From the NCBI GenBank assembly GCA_015956445.1, contig WIUZ02000001.1, positions 3,162,001 to 3,226,000 on the forward strand: DNA of 64,000 bases, given 5' to 3'. How positions within the stretch are numbered: the stretch's first letter is position 1; each line of letters starts with the position of its first letter. The translations under genes and the position numbers were made by a program. This DNA is from Thelephora terrestris (Eukaryota; Basidiomycota; Agaricomycetes; Thelephorales; Thelephoraceae). Positions 45,103-58,629 of this stretch are shown piece after piece. The notes beneath the pieces are model-generated. The model did no database searches. It was not told the DNA's origin and was given only the letters and a program-made list of their open reading frames with translations.

Positions 45103-46622
45103 ATGTCCTCGACTCCCACTACTCGTTCGAGAACGCTCCTCTTCTTATCCTACAGGGACTCTCGCGCGAGCTCCTCTACTTCCCACCATAGATACGCCCT
45201 AGACAATGATGGCGATGAGAACGAGCGCCTCATTGACCCCGTGAAAGACCACATTGCCATTGATGTTAGACTGCCTCCGAAATGGTCAGCCCACCTGCAA
45301 AGATAATCACCCTCACGATCTACTTACCTCTGATATGCTCGTCTGCCCTCCAGGGTAGACATCTCGGATAAAATTGAGGCCGTCCTAGCCGATACACAAC
45401 TCAAAAGTACGTACAATACCTGCAATGCCATCCGTTCCCCGTGCTTATCCGCCTTTCCACCCAACTCCCACGTAGTAAATGCTCTCGATAAATTGCACGC
45501 AAAGCATGCTCTTCCCGGTTTCACGGACCGAACTGCGGAGGAACGAGAAATTGAAACCATGACCGCAGAAATCACAAGTGTGAATCCTACCTCGTCCCGT
45601 TCTCGTGCATTCTTCCCCAGGTCTGCTGACATAGCTTATCACTGGTTAGAGTTTTCATCATTGCCATCGCCTGATTCAGCAAATCGGTTCGGATTCCATT
45701 CACTCTTTCCCACCTTCACAGGGTCTTCGGAGTTCGGCTGCAAATAACGTGCAACGAGGCATGGCTGCCAAACTGCAGGGCCTCAGCGCTAGTTTTCGGA
45801 AGAAACAGCGCGTATACTTCGAGAGTGCGTCTTCCTCGTTTCGCAACTCTACATCAGAGATTGATCAGTGGCGACGCCTCGTTCCTCTCCTATTCTCCAA
45901 TAGGGCTCCAAGGTCATGCGATCAAAAATCAAGATCTTCTCATCGCCTCGGGATCGTTATCGCTCAAGGGTCAAGAGGGGTTGTCTGCTGTAGATGATGA
46001 CCTTCAAGCCGCAGTATGTATCTCCTTTGATCTTCTCTCCGCGTCGCCTAGCGATCAGACGCTCAAAACCATCATCAATTTGATTCCGCATTTCTAGTCG
46101 CAGTTACAAGCACAGGATATTCTGCAACCGGACTTGAGGCGGCGTGATCGCGAGCTCACAGAGATAGCTAAATCCATCGCAGACCTCGCCGTATTGTTCA
46201 AAGACCTCTCTTCTATGGTCATTGACCAGGGAACTCTACTGGACAGCGTAGAATATAACATCGAGCAAACAGCAGTTCAGATGACCCAGGCGGTTAAGGA
46301 GTTGGACGTTGCAACCAGGTGTGCACCCTCCCACGTAATCTTCATGTCAAGAGCTCCTGATCATGAGACCCGCATTGTGCTTCTGCTAATGTTCAGGTAC
46401 CAGAAAAATACTGGGAGGAGGAGTTGTATTTTCCTGCTTGTGCTTATCATTTTCGGACTGATCGTCGTCCTCATCTTCAAACCCCGACGGCACTCTCCTT
46501 CCAGTGTAACACCCCAGCCGCCCTTATCAGGTGATGTACCGGGACCGGGAGAAACAGCAGTTGATAGATTGGCCGATGTCTCCAGGTCAATATGGGCGTT
46601 CAGACGAACCACACCCATATAG
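45103..46622 (+). CDS. TLG2: t-SNARE Tlg2 / syntaxin-16
   Basis: This Qa-SNARE acts in retrograde traffic to the trans-Golgi and late Golgi. The start MSSTPTTRSRTLLFLSYRDS is family-like, followed by IDPVKDHIAIDVRLPPKW, DISDKIEAVLADTQL, and NALDKLHAKHALPGFTDRTAEEREIE. Later exons give QRGMAAKLQGLSASFRKKQRVYFE|RLQGHAIKNQDLL, IASGSLSLKGQEGLSAVDDD, and then the SNARE helix with the zero-layer Gln region (SKSIADLAVLFKDLSSMVIDQGTLLDSVEYNIEQ). The C-terminal membrane anchor is CIFLLVLIIFGLIVVLIFKPRRH with a short lumenal tail. Introns of about 50-80 bases interrupt it, and the exon join at 46080-46110 (AA|SQLQAQDILQPDL) is in frame. The gene is full length for the family. Confidence 0.92.
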
Positions 46623-47581
46623 AGTTCGATTGTACAATGGGGTGTCACACTACCTTCTCAACTGTTGCACAATCTCCTTCCACTACTCCAAGTTAGGTTA
46701 GGGCAGGCGTTCTTCGCAGGCCATTCCATACGCATCATGGCATAGAGCACAACGTGGATGTGACTGTTGGATGAATGGAGGAAGCCATTAAGAGCGGTCT
46801 TCTGGAATTGGGCCCTCAGTCGTCCTGTGACTCGGGCTACGTTTCCTGTGGCAAAGAGATAGTTTTGCCGACTTCAAACTCCGGTTCAGTATTCGTAATA
46901 ATGTAGTTCGATGATCATCGATAGCGGTTGGATGTGGTCCGACGAGGAAAGACGTGTAGACACACTGGTCATCTGAGTTCGATGCTTCGCCCAGCCGAGA
47001 CAATACATGTAATACTAGAGTAATTTCATGACGCCCTTGTTGTCTTTGAAAGGACGGCAAACTCGAAAAAGCAGGAGGAGGAGATATGTTTCATCAAAAC
47101 GAGGTGTGGCATGGAGTCCCTTTGGCAAAGGGTTCCCGGCCCGCCACAAACGCATTCCATCACACCGTGGCAGACTGATGTCAATGAGCGCTGGAGCTGA
47201 GTGGCTGTTAGGTCTGGGGCCGGGGTTTGGCGGGTAAGGTGAGAGCTCAGAAGAGAAATTGCCGCTATGAAATGAGAATTTTCGAGAGCGTGCATCATCG
47301 AAAATACGCGTATCTGTGAGGAATAGCGGGTAGGCGGGGTGGCTACAGTGTTGGAGGTCCTGACGAGAACGCGTTCCGTTCTGGTCGATCTGCCGTGAGA
47401 TGATCGTCCCAATAACCGGGAGCGGCGACCGTTGGCAACGACACAAGTTGCAACTACGCTACCGCATAACCACCACGCTCATTTTTTTGACCTCATTCGG
47501 TTGAACCCCACCTGCGGTTCTAACGTCGGGTGCTTCTAGAGTGCTTCGACCCATTCCGAATTTCATTCTTCGCCCCATTGC
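46623..47581. other. intergenic
   Basis: No gene is recognised. A minus-strand open frame of 143 codons (47015-47446) has no motif and no splice support. Confidence 0.45.
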
Positions 47582-50500
47582 ATGTCCGGCTCTCACCAAA
47601 AAAAGCGGAGCGGATACGAACAAATCGATCTTGCCGCGTTCCAAAGCCAAGAGGATCTCTCGAGACGCAGGGATAGTATTCCCACCGTCACCTCTCACGC
47701 GCACGACAACATGTCCATCAACTCAGCAGCACCTCTCCACCGGCAAGTTGATCCCGTTGACACGGGTTATCCACCCGTCAGCAACAGTTCACCGGGCGGT
47801 CTGACTCCAGTTCACGAACCTCGTGTGCAATTCAGCCCTGCTGTTTCGGATGTTGAAGCGAACAAGGAGGGCCGCTCGTATACTGAAATGCCCACGCCAG
47901 ACCCATCCGGCGGTCGGGGACACATGAGCAAGAACCCGAGTTGGGATCTCTTGGCTGGGTACAGGAAGTTCGAGCACTCTTACGAAGAATTCGACACAAG
48001 GAACGCGTCGGAAAAACATTTGGTGTTTGCTGACGGTGACGTTCCGAACACTGCGGTGAGTGTTGTGCTCGTTTGGCATCATTCATCTCTTGCTGAGAGG
48101 GTTCCACAAATAGTTCGTCCGATGTTATCACTACCTTTTGAACGTTTCAATCATCACTCGTTGGATTATTTTTATCGTTCCTGTGCTCGCTATCCTTTGG
48201 GTTCCTGGTATCCTTCACTTCACGGCCTTCCCTAATGGTAACGTGAGTTCATCCCGCAGAAACTCCCTGCTCAGAGACCGCAGGTGCTAATTTCCGATAG
48301 ATATGGGCAATCGGCCTGTTGTGGTGGTCGATTTGGTTCAGCGTCGCCTGGGTAGGTTAGTGCTCAAACCCCCCCTTTCCCCCCCGTCGACCATCCCTTT
48401 TTAATTCGTTTCCTCAAAGGCTGGTGGGTTTGCCTGGCATTCGCGTGAGTGTTTCAATTTTCTATGGCATTCGCGCGGCCCTGAATTTGGGCTTTTGGGC
48501 GTGAAAGACGCATCTTCCCGACCTTCCTTCGACACACTATCGGACTTGTGGCTGTCGGCAGCCGTCGCTACATCGATTGGTTGGATGCCCTGAATAGATA
48601 TGTGGCCCTCACTGCGTGGACTATAGTAATCTGGGTCACATATCAACCTCTTCTCAACCGTAGGCAATCAGCCGGTGCCAGCGATAATTCGAAGGCGATC
48701 ATCAGTTTAATTGGCCGACTCCTATTCTCGTTCTTCCTTTCCGCAACGGTGCTCTTCTTTGAAAAGTTTTCCATTCAGTGGATTGCCGGAAAGTTCCACG
48801 AGAGATCTTACGCAGGTGCGTCGGACGTTCTCTACATCGACGTGAAGAGACCGCGACCGGATCTGATTGTGACGGACAGAGAGGATCGCTGACCAGAAAG
48901 CTGCGGTCAGGATTTTGGTCACGTTGTACCAATATTCTAGTGATATTCCAGGTCGCACGGACACCCTCAGAGATACGGGAGTTGGAAGCAAGCGCGCAAG
49001 CGTTAGCGCCACACGATTTTTCAAGAAGGCGCTCAAGGGTGTCCGGTATGCGGCGACTACAACAACTACCGCCTTAGGGAATGTCGCATCTGAAATTACA
49101 GGCAGGTACGTAGGGCATGCGTAAGTGTGACTGCATCAGATGACTGACTAGCGTCAAATAGTTCTGTCCTGCAGCCGAACTCACCCCAGGCCGTGGTGAA
49201 GACGGCGCTGGAGTCGGCTAACAAATCGCGGCTTGTGAGCACCATATCCGTTGATATGTGGGAACCGCACCAGTACTCAAACGGCCTATCTGTGTTTAGC
49301 TCGCCCGTCGGTTGTTCTATTCCTTTGCGAAGCCAGGCGTCGATTACCTGCTGTTGGAGGACATTGCCAAGTACTTTCCCACAGCTGAGGACGCTGAGGC
49401 CGCATGGAATCTATTTGACAAGGACGGTAATGGCGATACTACCCGAGATGAACTTGAAATGACTTGCATGTGCGTAGATGACCCCTAACCCTCTCCACGC
49501 GCCTTTGGGCTTAGTGAGCGCGACGGAACTAATGCGATACCCTCGATAGGCAATGTCACCGGGAACAGCTTTCCATTGAACACTCTATGCGGGACCTTGA
49601 CAGCGCAGTTGGCCGATTGGACAACATCTTTATGTCACTCTATGTGATTGTTGTTTTCTTGATAATCGCAGTGGCTTTGGTGAGTCCCACCTCCCCGTTC
49701 TAACGCACACATGTCTGATGGCGCTTATAGGAGGCCCAATTGCTTACCCTCATCACAGGGGCAGGAACTATCATTCTCGGTGCGGTACTCTATCTTGCTC
49801 AGGAGAGAAACCTCGTGCCTGATGCCTAGCAGGTCTTAGTTGGCTAATCGGTGGAAGTCTCGCCGAAGTCTTGACCAGTATCATTTTCCTCTTCATCAAG
49901 CATCCATATGATGTTGGTGACAGAATCCAGGTTAATAAGGACGCCTACACCGTCAAGGAAATCAGACTCCTTAGTACCATCTTCCTGGATGGGAGTAACG
50001 CATTGGTCCAAGCCCCGAACGTCGTTTTGAACAGCGAGTTCATCATTAATTTCCGCCGGAGCGGAGAAATGTCCGAGCCGTTTACGTTCGATGTGGCGTA
50101 TGACACTTCTTTCGAGCAGATTGAGGCTCTGCGGGGAAGGATGATCGCCTACTTGTCTAACGAGAGGCGAGATTATGTCGCTGTGTTCGATGTCACGGTC
50201 CTGGGTAAAGAGCATGGCCTAACGTTGGGTGACAAGGATTGACGAAGGTTCACAGATATCCCCGACCAAGAAAAGATGAGCCTCAAAGTGGACATCAAGT
50301 ACAAAAGTAACGTTCAGCAGGGTTCATTGAAGGGTCAGTGGGTCAGTATTTATACATCGGAGCTTGCGAACTGAAACTCTGGGCAGCCAAACGAAAGAAC
50401 AAGTGGATCTGCGCGTTGAAGAGCGCCTTGTCTGATCTCGAAATCTATGGACCGAGTGGCAATCCCAACCCGAAACCCGCTACTTCACGTTATACGCTCG

Positions 50501-50923
50501 TCCCTTGGGAGTTGATTTCTGAGCAGGATAGGACCAAGGAGGCTAATTCTCACCCGATGCCTTCAGGGGGCATGCAAGAACCTAGAATTCCGGATAGCCA
50601 TTGGAATTTTACCGATAGCAATATTGCCCTGGTTGATGGTGGAGGTGACGTGTTTGACGAGGAAAGCGAGGCGAGTGATTTGAGCATTTTTGATCAAGGT
50701 GTTGTTTGCTGAAACTGTTGTGCAGCTTCGCATGCGCAACCCATCAAGGGGGACAAATCGCCCTGCCTTAAATATGAACTTTAGTTCATCAACGCAGGAA
50801 GGCCTCCCAACGATGTCGAGTATCTCAATGCCCCATCCTGTGTATGGGTCTAACCCTAGGATTCCTCTGCAACCCATGGCCGAGGAGATCGAGATGCATC
50901 CATCTAGTTCTACCGCACTCTAA
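47582..50923 (+). CDS. mechanosensitive channel of the MscS family with EF-hand
   Basis: Many exons encode a disordered N-terminus (MSGSHQKKRSGYEQIDL...), then hydrophobic segments (IIFIVPVLAILWVPGILHF, WAIGLLWWSIWFSVAW). After WLDALNRYVALTAWTIVIWV comes an inner segment LFSFFLSATVLFFEKF. An EF-hand follows, with loop DKDGNGDTTRDE (Asp at 1 and 3, Asn at 5, Glu at 12), preceded by LLEDIAKYFPTAEDAEAAWNLF. The pore region is SLYVIVVFLIIAVAL..LLTLITGAGTIILG..LSWLIGGSLAEVLTSI, with IFLFIKHPYDVGDRIQV as the beta-domain entrance. This is the EF-hand MscS type known from fission yeast Msy1/Msy2, which sit in ER membranes and link membrane tension to Ca2+ control. The last exon is ambiguous: one donor choice gives a stop near 50783, another a Ser/Pro-rich tail to 50923. 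The neighbour is a P5B ATPase on the same strand. Confidence 0.88.
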
Positions 50924-51340
50924 TTGGACTACAAAACAGAAAAAATAACCCCCTGACAGATGTGGTTTCCTGGTTGTTGACTAGACGCACTCACCACATT
51001 CCATCTCAACAACGTGGATTTGGGGCTGGAGCCGTGGATGGCGTCCAGACAAATAGTGCTTATTCCGCTATCCTATTCGTTGATTTATTTTGCTTCCTGT
51101 TACTCGCGGTTCTAAGACCGGCGACACGACCCTTCGTTTGCTTATTTTCTGTATGATTCGGTAGTTGGAAAGTTGAAATCGAGTCGGCTACAGAACACCA
51201 AAAGCAAAATAAAAAATCGAGTTGGCTGCTATCCGTTCTCGATCATTCCGCGTCATCCAATCAACTTGGTTCGATCAATAATTTGTCCCCCGCCACCACA
51301 CGGCAGTTCGACGCAGCGCGCACGACCTCCCCTTGGACTC
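50924..51340. other. intergenic before the P5B ATPase
   Basis: This contains the promoter region of the ATPase gene. The ATPase frame is open upstream to about 51173, but the first ATG consistent with the coding character is at 51341. Confidence 0.4.
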
Positions 51341-54300
51341 ATGGCCTCCTCGTCGAGGTTTTCGTACGACTACACGGAGGGAGCTAGCCCGGAAGACGTC
51401 AGAAACGCGGTCACGATAAACGAGCTTTCCCGAACCGAATCTCGATACACCTCTTACGGTGATGATCACTTTGGTTCAATCTTCGATGGACCGGGCAGCG
51501 CCGTCATACCCAGCAGTGTGTCCCGGATGTCCCAGGATGGTTCTCGGAGGAGGAGCATGGAATTCTCTCGCGCTAGGAGAACGAGTCAAGGAGCACGGAG
51601 TATCGATTCTCGGGGGAGTCACGGCAGCAGAACAGAAGATGGGCTAATTGACGATTCTGACGCCGTATTGCGCGACGACGTGAGCTATGTCGACAACTGG
51701 AGTTACAGACGGTCACCCTCGCCGCCGGCACGAACGTCGGTGTTCGAGAACATTGCGAATATCTTTGGGAGAAGTACCGTGGATTCCCCAGTTCAGACCC
51801 GGAGACCTTCTTTGTCCCGTGGATCGGTTTCGAGCCGGAGGGTCAGAAGAGCCCGCAGTAGGGCGAGCTCGGATCGTCTCTTTGGTGATGACGCGGCTTC
51901 TGGAGACGAGAGGTGGGGATATTCCTCTGGAGAGGACGACGAAGAAGGCGAACAGGACAGCATCGAAGCTGAAATCATTAGAGAAGGAGGAAGTGACTTG
52001 AACTCGTGCCCACCCACCCCTACCAACCTCCCTTTGCTCGTCAATGACCCTATTTTTGGTGGCGAGACGCGGGTTGACATGGGAGTGGAATTTGAGCCGC
52101 TGGAACCTCCCCCTCCAGGGCCTCCAAGCCGGCAGACGCTTTACGTTTCGGATGAAGACCTGAACATCCGTTTTGTGGGGTATGAGATCATCCGAATGCG
52201 GCAGGTGCTTTGGAGGGTTGGCTGTATATTGTCGTTTGGCATCTTGGCCCTTATGGGACACTGGTTTCCGCGGCTCTGGTTGCGGTGGGTGGCGGAGGAG
52301 AAGGCTTTCATGCTCATCGAACATGGGTTTGTCGTTGTCGAGGTGTGTAACCTTCTCACATGTCCTTTAAGGAGTATTCAAACGCGATGCAGACCGCATC
52401 TAGGGATATTGCGTTATTCACCGTCAAGAAGATAGATTATCCCTACGCCACTTCAACGGCTTTCAGTGCCCCCTCACTAACTGGGGACACTGGCGATGAG
52501 ATGATCGGTGATCTTCTGGTTGTGGACTATCGATACGCTCGGTTCGCTCTGGATCCTAGAACTGGACTCTTCGGTATGATCAGGTGAGTCTCCCCTATAC
52601 CCTCAAGGGGCGGATGCACAACTCTCTGTGATAGCGATTGGCGAGATTCATCGTGGAACGGCTTGGCTTCAATACATAATGGGCTGACTCCCAGCGTGAG
52701 GGCACAAAGGAACATATTATTTGGCCCGAATTCCCTCGATATCCAGGGGAAGTCTGTTGTTTCTCTGCTCATCGACGAGGTACGTGACTTTTGTTACCCT
52801 CGTCTTGAAGTACTCATGGAACGGGTCGCCTCAGATCATCCACCCTTTCTACATCTTTCAAATTGCAAGCATAGTTCTGTGGTCATTTGACGACTACTAT
52901 TATTATGCGTTTTGTATCGCTTTGATATCAGTCATCAGCATTGTAACCACTTTGATCGATACCAAGAAGGTAGATTCCTCGTTCGTTTGCGAAAAAACAC
53001 AAACTTAACCTCGCTTTCCAGACGATCGCGCGGATGAGGGAGATGTCACGATTCACCTGTCCAGTGAACGTGCTCATCGACGGTGCATGTGAGCTCAGCC
53101 CGTATGCCACCGCCGTTCTTCGTTGACCTCTCCCTACCTTGGCAGGGGTTGAGAAGGACTCGAGCGAGTTGGTGATCGGGGATATCGTCAATTTGATCTC
53201 ACCGCAACTCAGTTTCATACCCGCCGATATTTTCTTACTCACTGGGGACATCATCGTGAACGAGAGTATGCTGACAGGCGAGAGCGTTCCGGTTAGCAAA
53301 GCCCCTGCCAGTAACGAGGATATCGTCAAGTGGAAGGATAGTGCAGACGTCGCTAGGGAGAGCGCGAAAAGCTTCTTATATTGTGGCACTCGTGTGGTCC
53401 GTGTGCGGGGCTTGTTGGCTCCCGATGGTTCGACCAGCAATCCTGCGGTCGGACTGGTGGCTCGCACCGGTACGCGACGACAGATTTATCAGGCGGAACT
53501 GTCGCGTGAATTCTGACCTTCTGACAGGATTCGCTACGACCAAGGGTGCTCTCATTCGGTCTATGTTGTTTCCAAAGCCAATGGGGTTCAAGTTTTACCG
53601 GGACTCAGTCCGGTTCATCGGGGTACTTGCCGGAATCGCTGTCCTTGGATTCTCTGCGAGCGCTATACAGTTCATTCGCCTCGGGATACCCTGGCATACG
53701 ATCTTGGTTCGCGCCCTGGACCTCGTCACAGTCGTTGTCCCACCTGCTCTGCCCGCCACGTTATCTATCGGAACTAGCTTCGCCATCAGCCGATTACGCA
53801 AAAAGGGGATTTTCTGTATTTCACCGAGCAGGGTGAACGTCGCAGGAAAGATTAATGTATGCTGTTTCGATAAGACGGGCACATTGACGGAAGACGGGCT
53901 GGATATTCTTGGCATCAGAGGCTTGGACAGGGAGGGGGAGAGATTCGGAGAATTGATCGATGATGTCTACGATCTACCACAGAGTCGGAGCAAGGCCAAC
54001 TTCCACCAGGCCCTGGCCACATGTCACTCTTTGAAAATGGTCGACGGGAAGCCCATTGGCGACCCGCTAGATGTCAAGATGTTCACCTTTACGAAGTGGA
54101 CGCTGGAGGAGGGCATGAACGTTGGGATGGGCAAGATCAAGGGGCCATCCGGCATGGAGCAGCCAGCTGCTCTAGTCCAAACTGTGGTTCATCCACCGGG
54201 TACTGGACATTTTCGACTTGAAGATGCTTTGAAGAGCGGTGGAAGGGTGCGCTCGTTTGTGTGCATTGCGCGGACGGTCACTCAAAGGGAATTTAGCATG

Positions 54301-56477
54301 CCTACTTCTTGGAGCTTGGTGTTATACGCACTTTCGAGTTTGTCGCTTCATTGCGTAGAATGAGCGTCATCGTGAAGCGGCTCAAGAGCAACGCGATGGA
54401 AGTGTACGTGAAGGGCGCACCCGAAGTTATGGAGGAAATTTGCGAAAAGGATTCCTGTATGGCATCAAATTATATGCTATGGGGCGAAGCTAACTAGCCA
54501 CGGACAGTTCCACAGGATTACGGCGATCTTCTCTCTTACTACACTCGAGCTGGTTATCGTGTTATTGCCGTCGCGGGAAAGAGCATCGAAGGTCTGTCTT
54601 GGATCAAAGCTCAGAGGATGAAACGGTATGGATTTCCTGGTCTCCCGAAAGGGCACACATTCTAATTCTCTCCAAAGTGAACAAGCTGAGAGCGGTCTTC
54701 GCTTTCTTGGGCTGGTCATTTTTGAGAATAAGCTTAAACCGGGAACGACACCTGCAATTCATTCGTTGAGAGCTGCTCACTTGGCCTGCCGGATGATCAC
54801 CGGCGATAACCCACTTACGGCGGTCAGCGTCGCCAGAGAGTGCGGTCTCATCAGCGAGGCCGCGCACGTCTTTACCCCGGCGTTTATCAGAGGTACCTGC
54901 GACATTCTGTGCACCGGTCAGGCTGACGAACGTTGCACGTAGGAAATCCCTCGACACCAATGTCGAAACTGCAATGGACTTCAATGGATGAACCTACCTG
55001 GATGTTGGACGACTACAGTTTAAAACCTTTGACACCCCCTCTCCACCATGGTACGGATCCAGAGGAATTGAGCAATCAAGATTATGTACTGGTAGTAACC
55101 GGGGATGTGTTTCGTTGGATGATGAACCACGCTCCCTTAGAGACATTGCAGAGGGTAAGTGTTTCATGCGTTCCTTGCTGGATTCGGTCCTCATGCCCGG
55201 CGTGCAGATGCTTGTCAAAGCACAGATCTTTGCTCGAATGTCGCCGGATGAGAAAAACGAAGTGGTGGAAAGGCTACAATCACTCGGGTATACGGTATTG
55301 ATGTGTGGAGATGGGGCCAACGACTGTGCAGCACTCAAAGCGGCCGACGTTGGAATATCGCTTTCCGAAGCAGAGGCGTCAGTTGCAGCACCGTTCACAA
55401 GTCATACACCCGATATCAGCTGTGTCCTCGATGTCATCAAGGAGGGAAGGGCGGCGCTTGTGACGAGTTTCAGCTGCTTTAAGTACATGTTAGTGCGCTC
55501 TCTTCTCTCATGCTGGATGCTGTTCAACTTTGAACTTTCAGGGCATTGTACTCTTTGATACAATTCACCACCATCACTTTGTTGTATTCCTTCGCTTCAT
55601 CACTGGCCGACTTTCAGGTGAGTTCAAGCCGGGAAAAACTCCGGGAACGGGATCACTGAAGACGTACTAGTTCCTGTACATCGATCTGTTCATAATCATA
55701 CCTGTGGCTGTGGCCAGTGGGTCCCGATTTCATCCATCGCACAATCAAACTGCTGATCGACCTCATTTCTTAGTGGCGAGAACGTTACCCTACCCAACCC
55801 TTCACACCAAGCGCCCTACAGCAAGTCTAGTATCGAAGAAGGTTTTGACCAGTATCATTGGTCAAATTCTCATTGCTGCCATTGTACAGTTCTGGGCCTT
55901 TGATTGGGTCAGAGCACAGACATGGTGAGAGATCAAAGAATGTTTGTTGGGACCGTGACTGAAGTGGCGCAGGTATACCGCTCCGCCACCCTTCGTACCT
56001 GGGGACAACAATAAGCTCTCAGCAAAGAATTTTGAGAACTCCGCGTTGTTCTTGGTTTCGTGTTTCCAGTATGTGTTGACCGCGGCAGTGTTCAGCATCG
56101 GACCACCGTTCAGGCAACCAATGTGGACAAACGGTAAGGAGGGTTCTCGCCCTGGTTTTTTTATTTTGAGATAACACGTCGAAATTTTACCTCCAGGTTG
56201 GTTGGTGTTCTCGCTCGCCATTCTAGGCCTCATAAACACAGTGATCCTGCTGTCGCCCCCGAAGTTCGCTACGATCCTTTTAGAGTTGAAGAAGCTTCCG
56301 CGCTCCTCGCGCCCAACGCTCTTCGTTGGAGTGGTGGTTAACATCGTTGTTTCAGTCATGTTCGAGCGCTGGGGCGCACGGTATCTTGCTGAGATTGTAG
56401 GATATCTGACGAAGAGGTATCAGGAACGTCGCCGCGATAGGTCAGGCAAGGCATACAAACTCGTTGATGGACGGTAG
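51341..56477 (+). CDS. YPK9: P5B-type ATPase (Ypk9/ATP13A2 family)
   Basis: A long disordered Ser/Arg N-terminus ([20 protein letters not shown]...) leads into a membrane region ([17 protein letters not shown]). The actuator domain shows [13 protein letters not shown]. The membrane motif [19 protein letters not shown] is the P5B form (P5A has PPELP). The phosphorylation site is [13 protein letters not shown], with the nucleotide domain around [12 protein letters not shown] and [19 protein letters not shown]. The hinge is [20 protein letters not shown]. Several C-terminal membrane segments follow ([35 protein letters not shown], and others), ending [20 protein letters not shown]. Such pumps act in vacuole/lysosome membranes and export polyamines (human ATP13A2) with effects on metal tolerance. 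The gene is full length, with many short introns; one at GCACCG|GTACGC (before TTFATTKG) must be removed to keep the frame. Confidence 0.92.
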
Positions 56478-57305
56478 AATTCATAGAAGGATAGAAGGAT
56501 AGACATTGTGCTCTAAGGTTGTACTAGATTGGTTTCCCGGGAAGCCGTGCCGATACACGGGGGCTTCTTTACGCCCGTATAGCTCACCTGAGGCTCCGGC
56601 GTTCGGAAATCTGCATGCCATAAATGCACCCACAACGGGGTGCTTGAGCCAGTGGACCATATTGATCGGGCGAGCAACCAAACGCAAAAGTTAAAACGAG
56701 AAGACGTACGCCAACTAGACCTTGCCGGGCGCCAGGGCCAGCTTATTCACAAACAGTATGGATTTTGCACGGCGTAGCGGGGTGCATGGGGCATGTCCTT
56801 CCACAAGGCAGAAACTTTGTGGTTTTGCAAACACGGGGGCAGCGCGCTGGATCACCTGGTACTCAGTTTCTGACCGGTATGGGTAGGCCCACGATTGAGT
56901 CGACTCGATCGGTTCTGATCGTTTGCAACAAAAAAGCAGACCTCGCACACTTGTTGGTTTTAGGCGACAAGTCTGAGAGAAGTCGTGAGCTGCGCAGTCG
57001 ACGATGAGAACCGTGTATACAAGGGGAGGCGATCAGCACCCTTGACAACGGGTGTGACCAAAGACCCGCAGCCGAACTCCCACGGTCAATGAATCCGGTC
57101 GCGCAGGGAAGGTCAAGAGGCATGGTCTATTTCTGCCTTTCTGTGTCTTCTTCATCTACATCCGCCTCTACGGGTGCCCAGGTGGCCTTTTCATTCTTTT
57201 CTCGCCCTCCTTCGCTGTCTCCGGTTTGGGTGCTTCCATCCGTCATTCAAGCAGCTCGAGCAGGCCTCCCACACTCCGTTAACTTCCCTTCCTTTTCTTC
57301 TAAAG
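56478..57305. other. intergenic
   Basis: No gene is recognised; only short frames without motifs. Confidence 0.45.
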
Positions 57306-58629
57306 ATGGTTCCGACCGTCCTAAACTTCCGTCTCCTTCTCTTCTTCCTGCTTATCTTTGACTTCTGCTGTGCATATTCGTCTTCCGACTTGCGTACATC
57401 GACTGTATTTTCAAGCCAGAAAGAGACCAGCCTTCAATCCCCTGTGACCTTTACAACCACTGAGAGGATTACTACGTAAGGATTGTGGTCTGTTACTTCA
57501 CTGTAAGCATCGCTTACCCCGCCACTTAGCGACATTGGAGTGTTCGTTCAAACTTGCACGATAACCCTCACCCCGATTGTTGTGAACGGTGCAAACCTGG
57601 TCAGAGAGGACAAGACCTGTACGGTCACGCCTGATAATGGCAATTCAAGCGCCCGTGCGTGTTCTTGACGTTCTGGACGTGTTTCCTATGTACTGACCCT
57701 TCATACGCGAACCAGTTCCACCTCCTGGTAAGCATACAAATCCATTCTGGCGTGGTATCTTTCAACTCACCAAATCCTGGAATCGATCGATCACCTATTA
57801 GCAACATCGACAAGCTCGAGCGATTCGCTTTCATCGACATCCAATAGTATCCCTAGCAGCACGGATGTCCCCCCTCTTTCCGGTAGTGTGTCATCGAGCA
57901 CCCAAGACGGTCTTTCAAGCACGGGCGTTCCCTCGAGCACTCTCCCACCGGGTATGATATTCGGCTGCGTATCCCGTGTGCTATTGTCTCATTGTTCTTA
58001 CAGATTCAACTATTACTAGCTTGTCATCACGTACGTGCAAACGGTTCGAATCCCATGCGCTAGATCCTGACTTCGTGTTCCAGCTCCTAGTAGCACCAGC
58101 ACCAGCAGCGATGTCGTGCCATCTTCTAGTGGACCTGTAGTTGTCATCGTGAGTCGGTTCGTTGTCGATATGTTTTCCTTCCCTAAATATCTCCAGGGGG
58201 TTTCCTCCGTGCCGATTCCTGTGGCCACCCCGCAGCCGGACAGCACAGACTCGTCTACTGTTGTCTCACCCCCGTCTTCGACGGCACCCTTACCCTTATC
58301 TCAATCTTCGAGTTCATTACTCCCAACTGTGTCTCCAACCGCCAGTGCGGAGAATTCTGGAGCAGAGGCACCGTTCGATCCTCCGGGGAAGAAATTAGAG
58401 GTGTTGCCGATCGGTTTGGGAGTGTTCGCAGGTGTTTCTGTCATTGCCTTACTTGTGGTGGGTATTGTCACATATGAACGAACAAAGCACCGAAAGGTAA
58501 GTTCGGTCGTTTTTGCTGTTAATGGTAACCGAATCTGATGGATGCGTTCACCCTACACAGAACTTCAGAATGCGTAGGCAACAGGAAGTCAATAATCAAA
58601 TGGGGTACGGACCGTACGGTACAGTGTAG
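57306..58629 (+). CDS. single-pass membrane protein with Ser/Thr-rich ectodomain
   Basis: The start MVPTVLNFRLLLFFLLIFDFCCAYS is a clear signal peptide. The next exon has a Cys pair (VFVQTCTITLTPIVV..EDKTCTVTP). Further short exons are almost all Ser, Thr and Pro (SSTDVPPLSGSVSSS..., APSSTSTSSDVVPSSS..., TDSSTVVSPPSST...), so heavy O-glycosylation is expected. One transmembrane helix follows (LPIGLGVFAGVSVIALLVVGIV), then a short basic tail (YERTKHRK..NFRMRRQQEVNNQMGYGPYGTV). The layout is like fungal cell-wall sensors of the Mid2/Wsc kind, but no Wsc or other defining motif is present. At least six exons are joined by short introns; splice choices in the Ser-rich part are not unique. Confidence 0.7.

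Noticed and set aside
47015-47446. 143-codon minus-strand open frame
   Set aside because: No motif; position between two well-supported genes suggests a chance frame.
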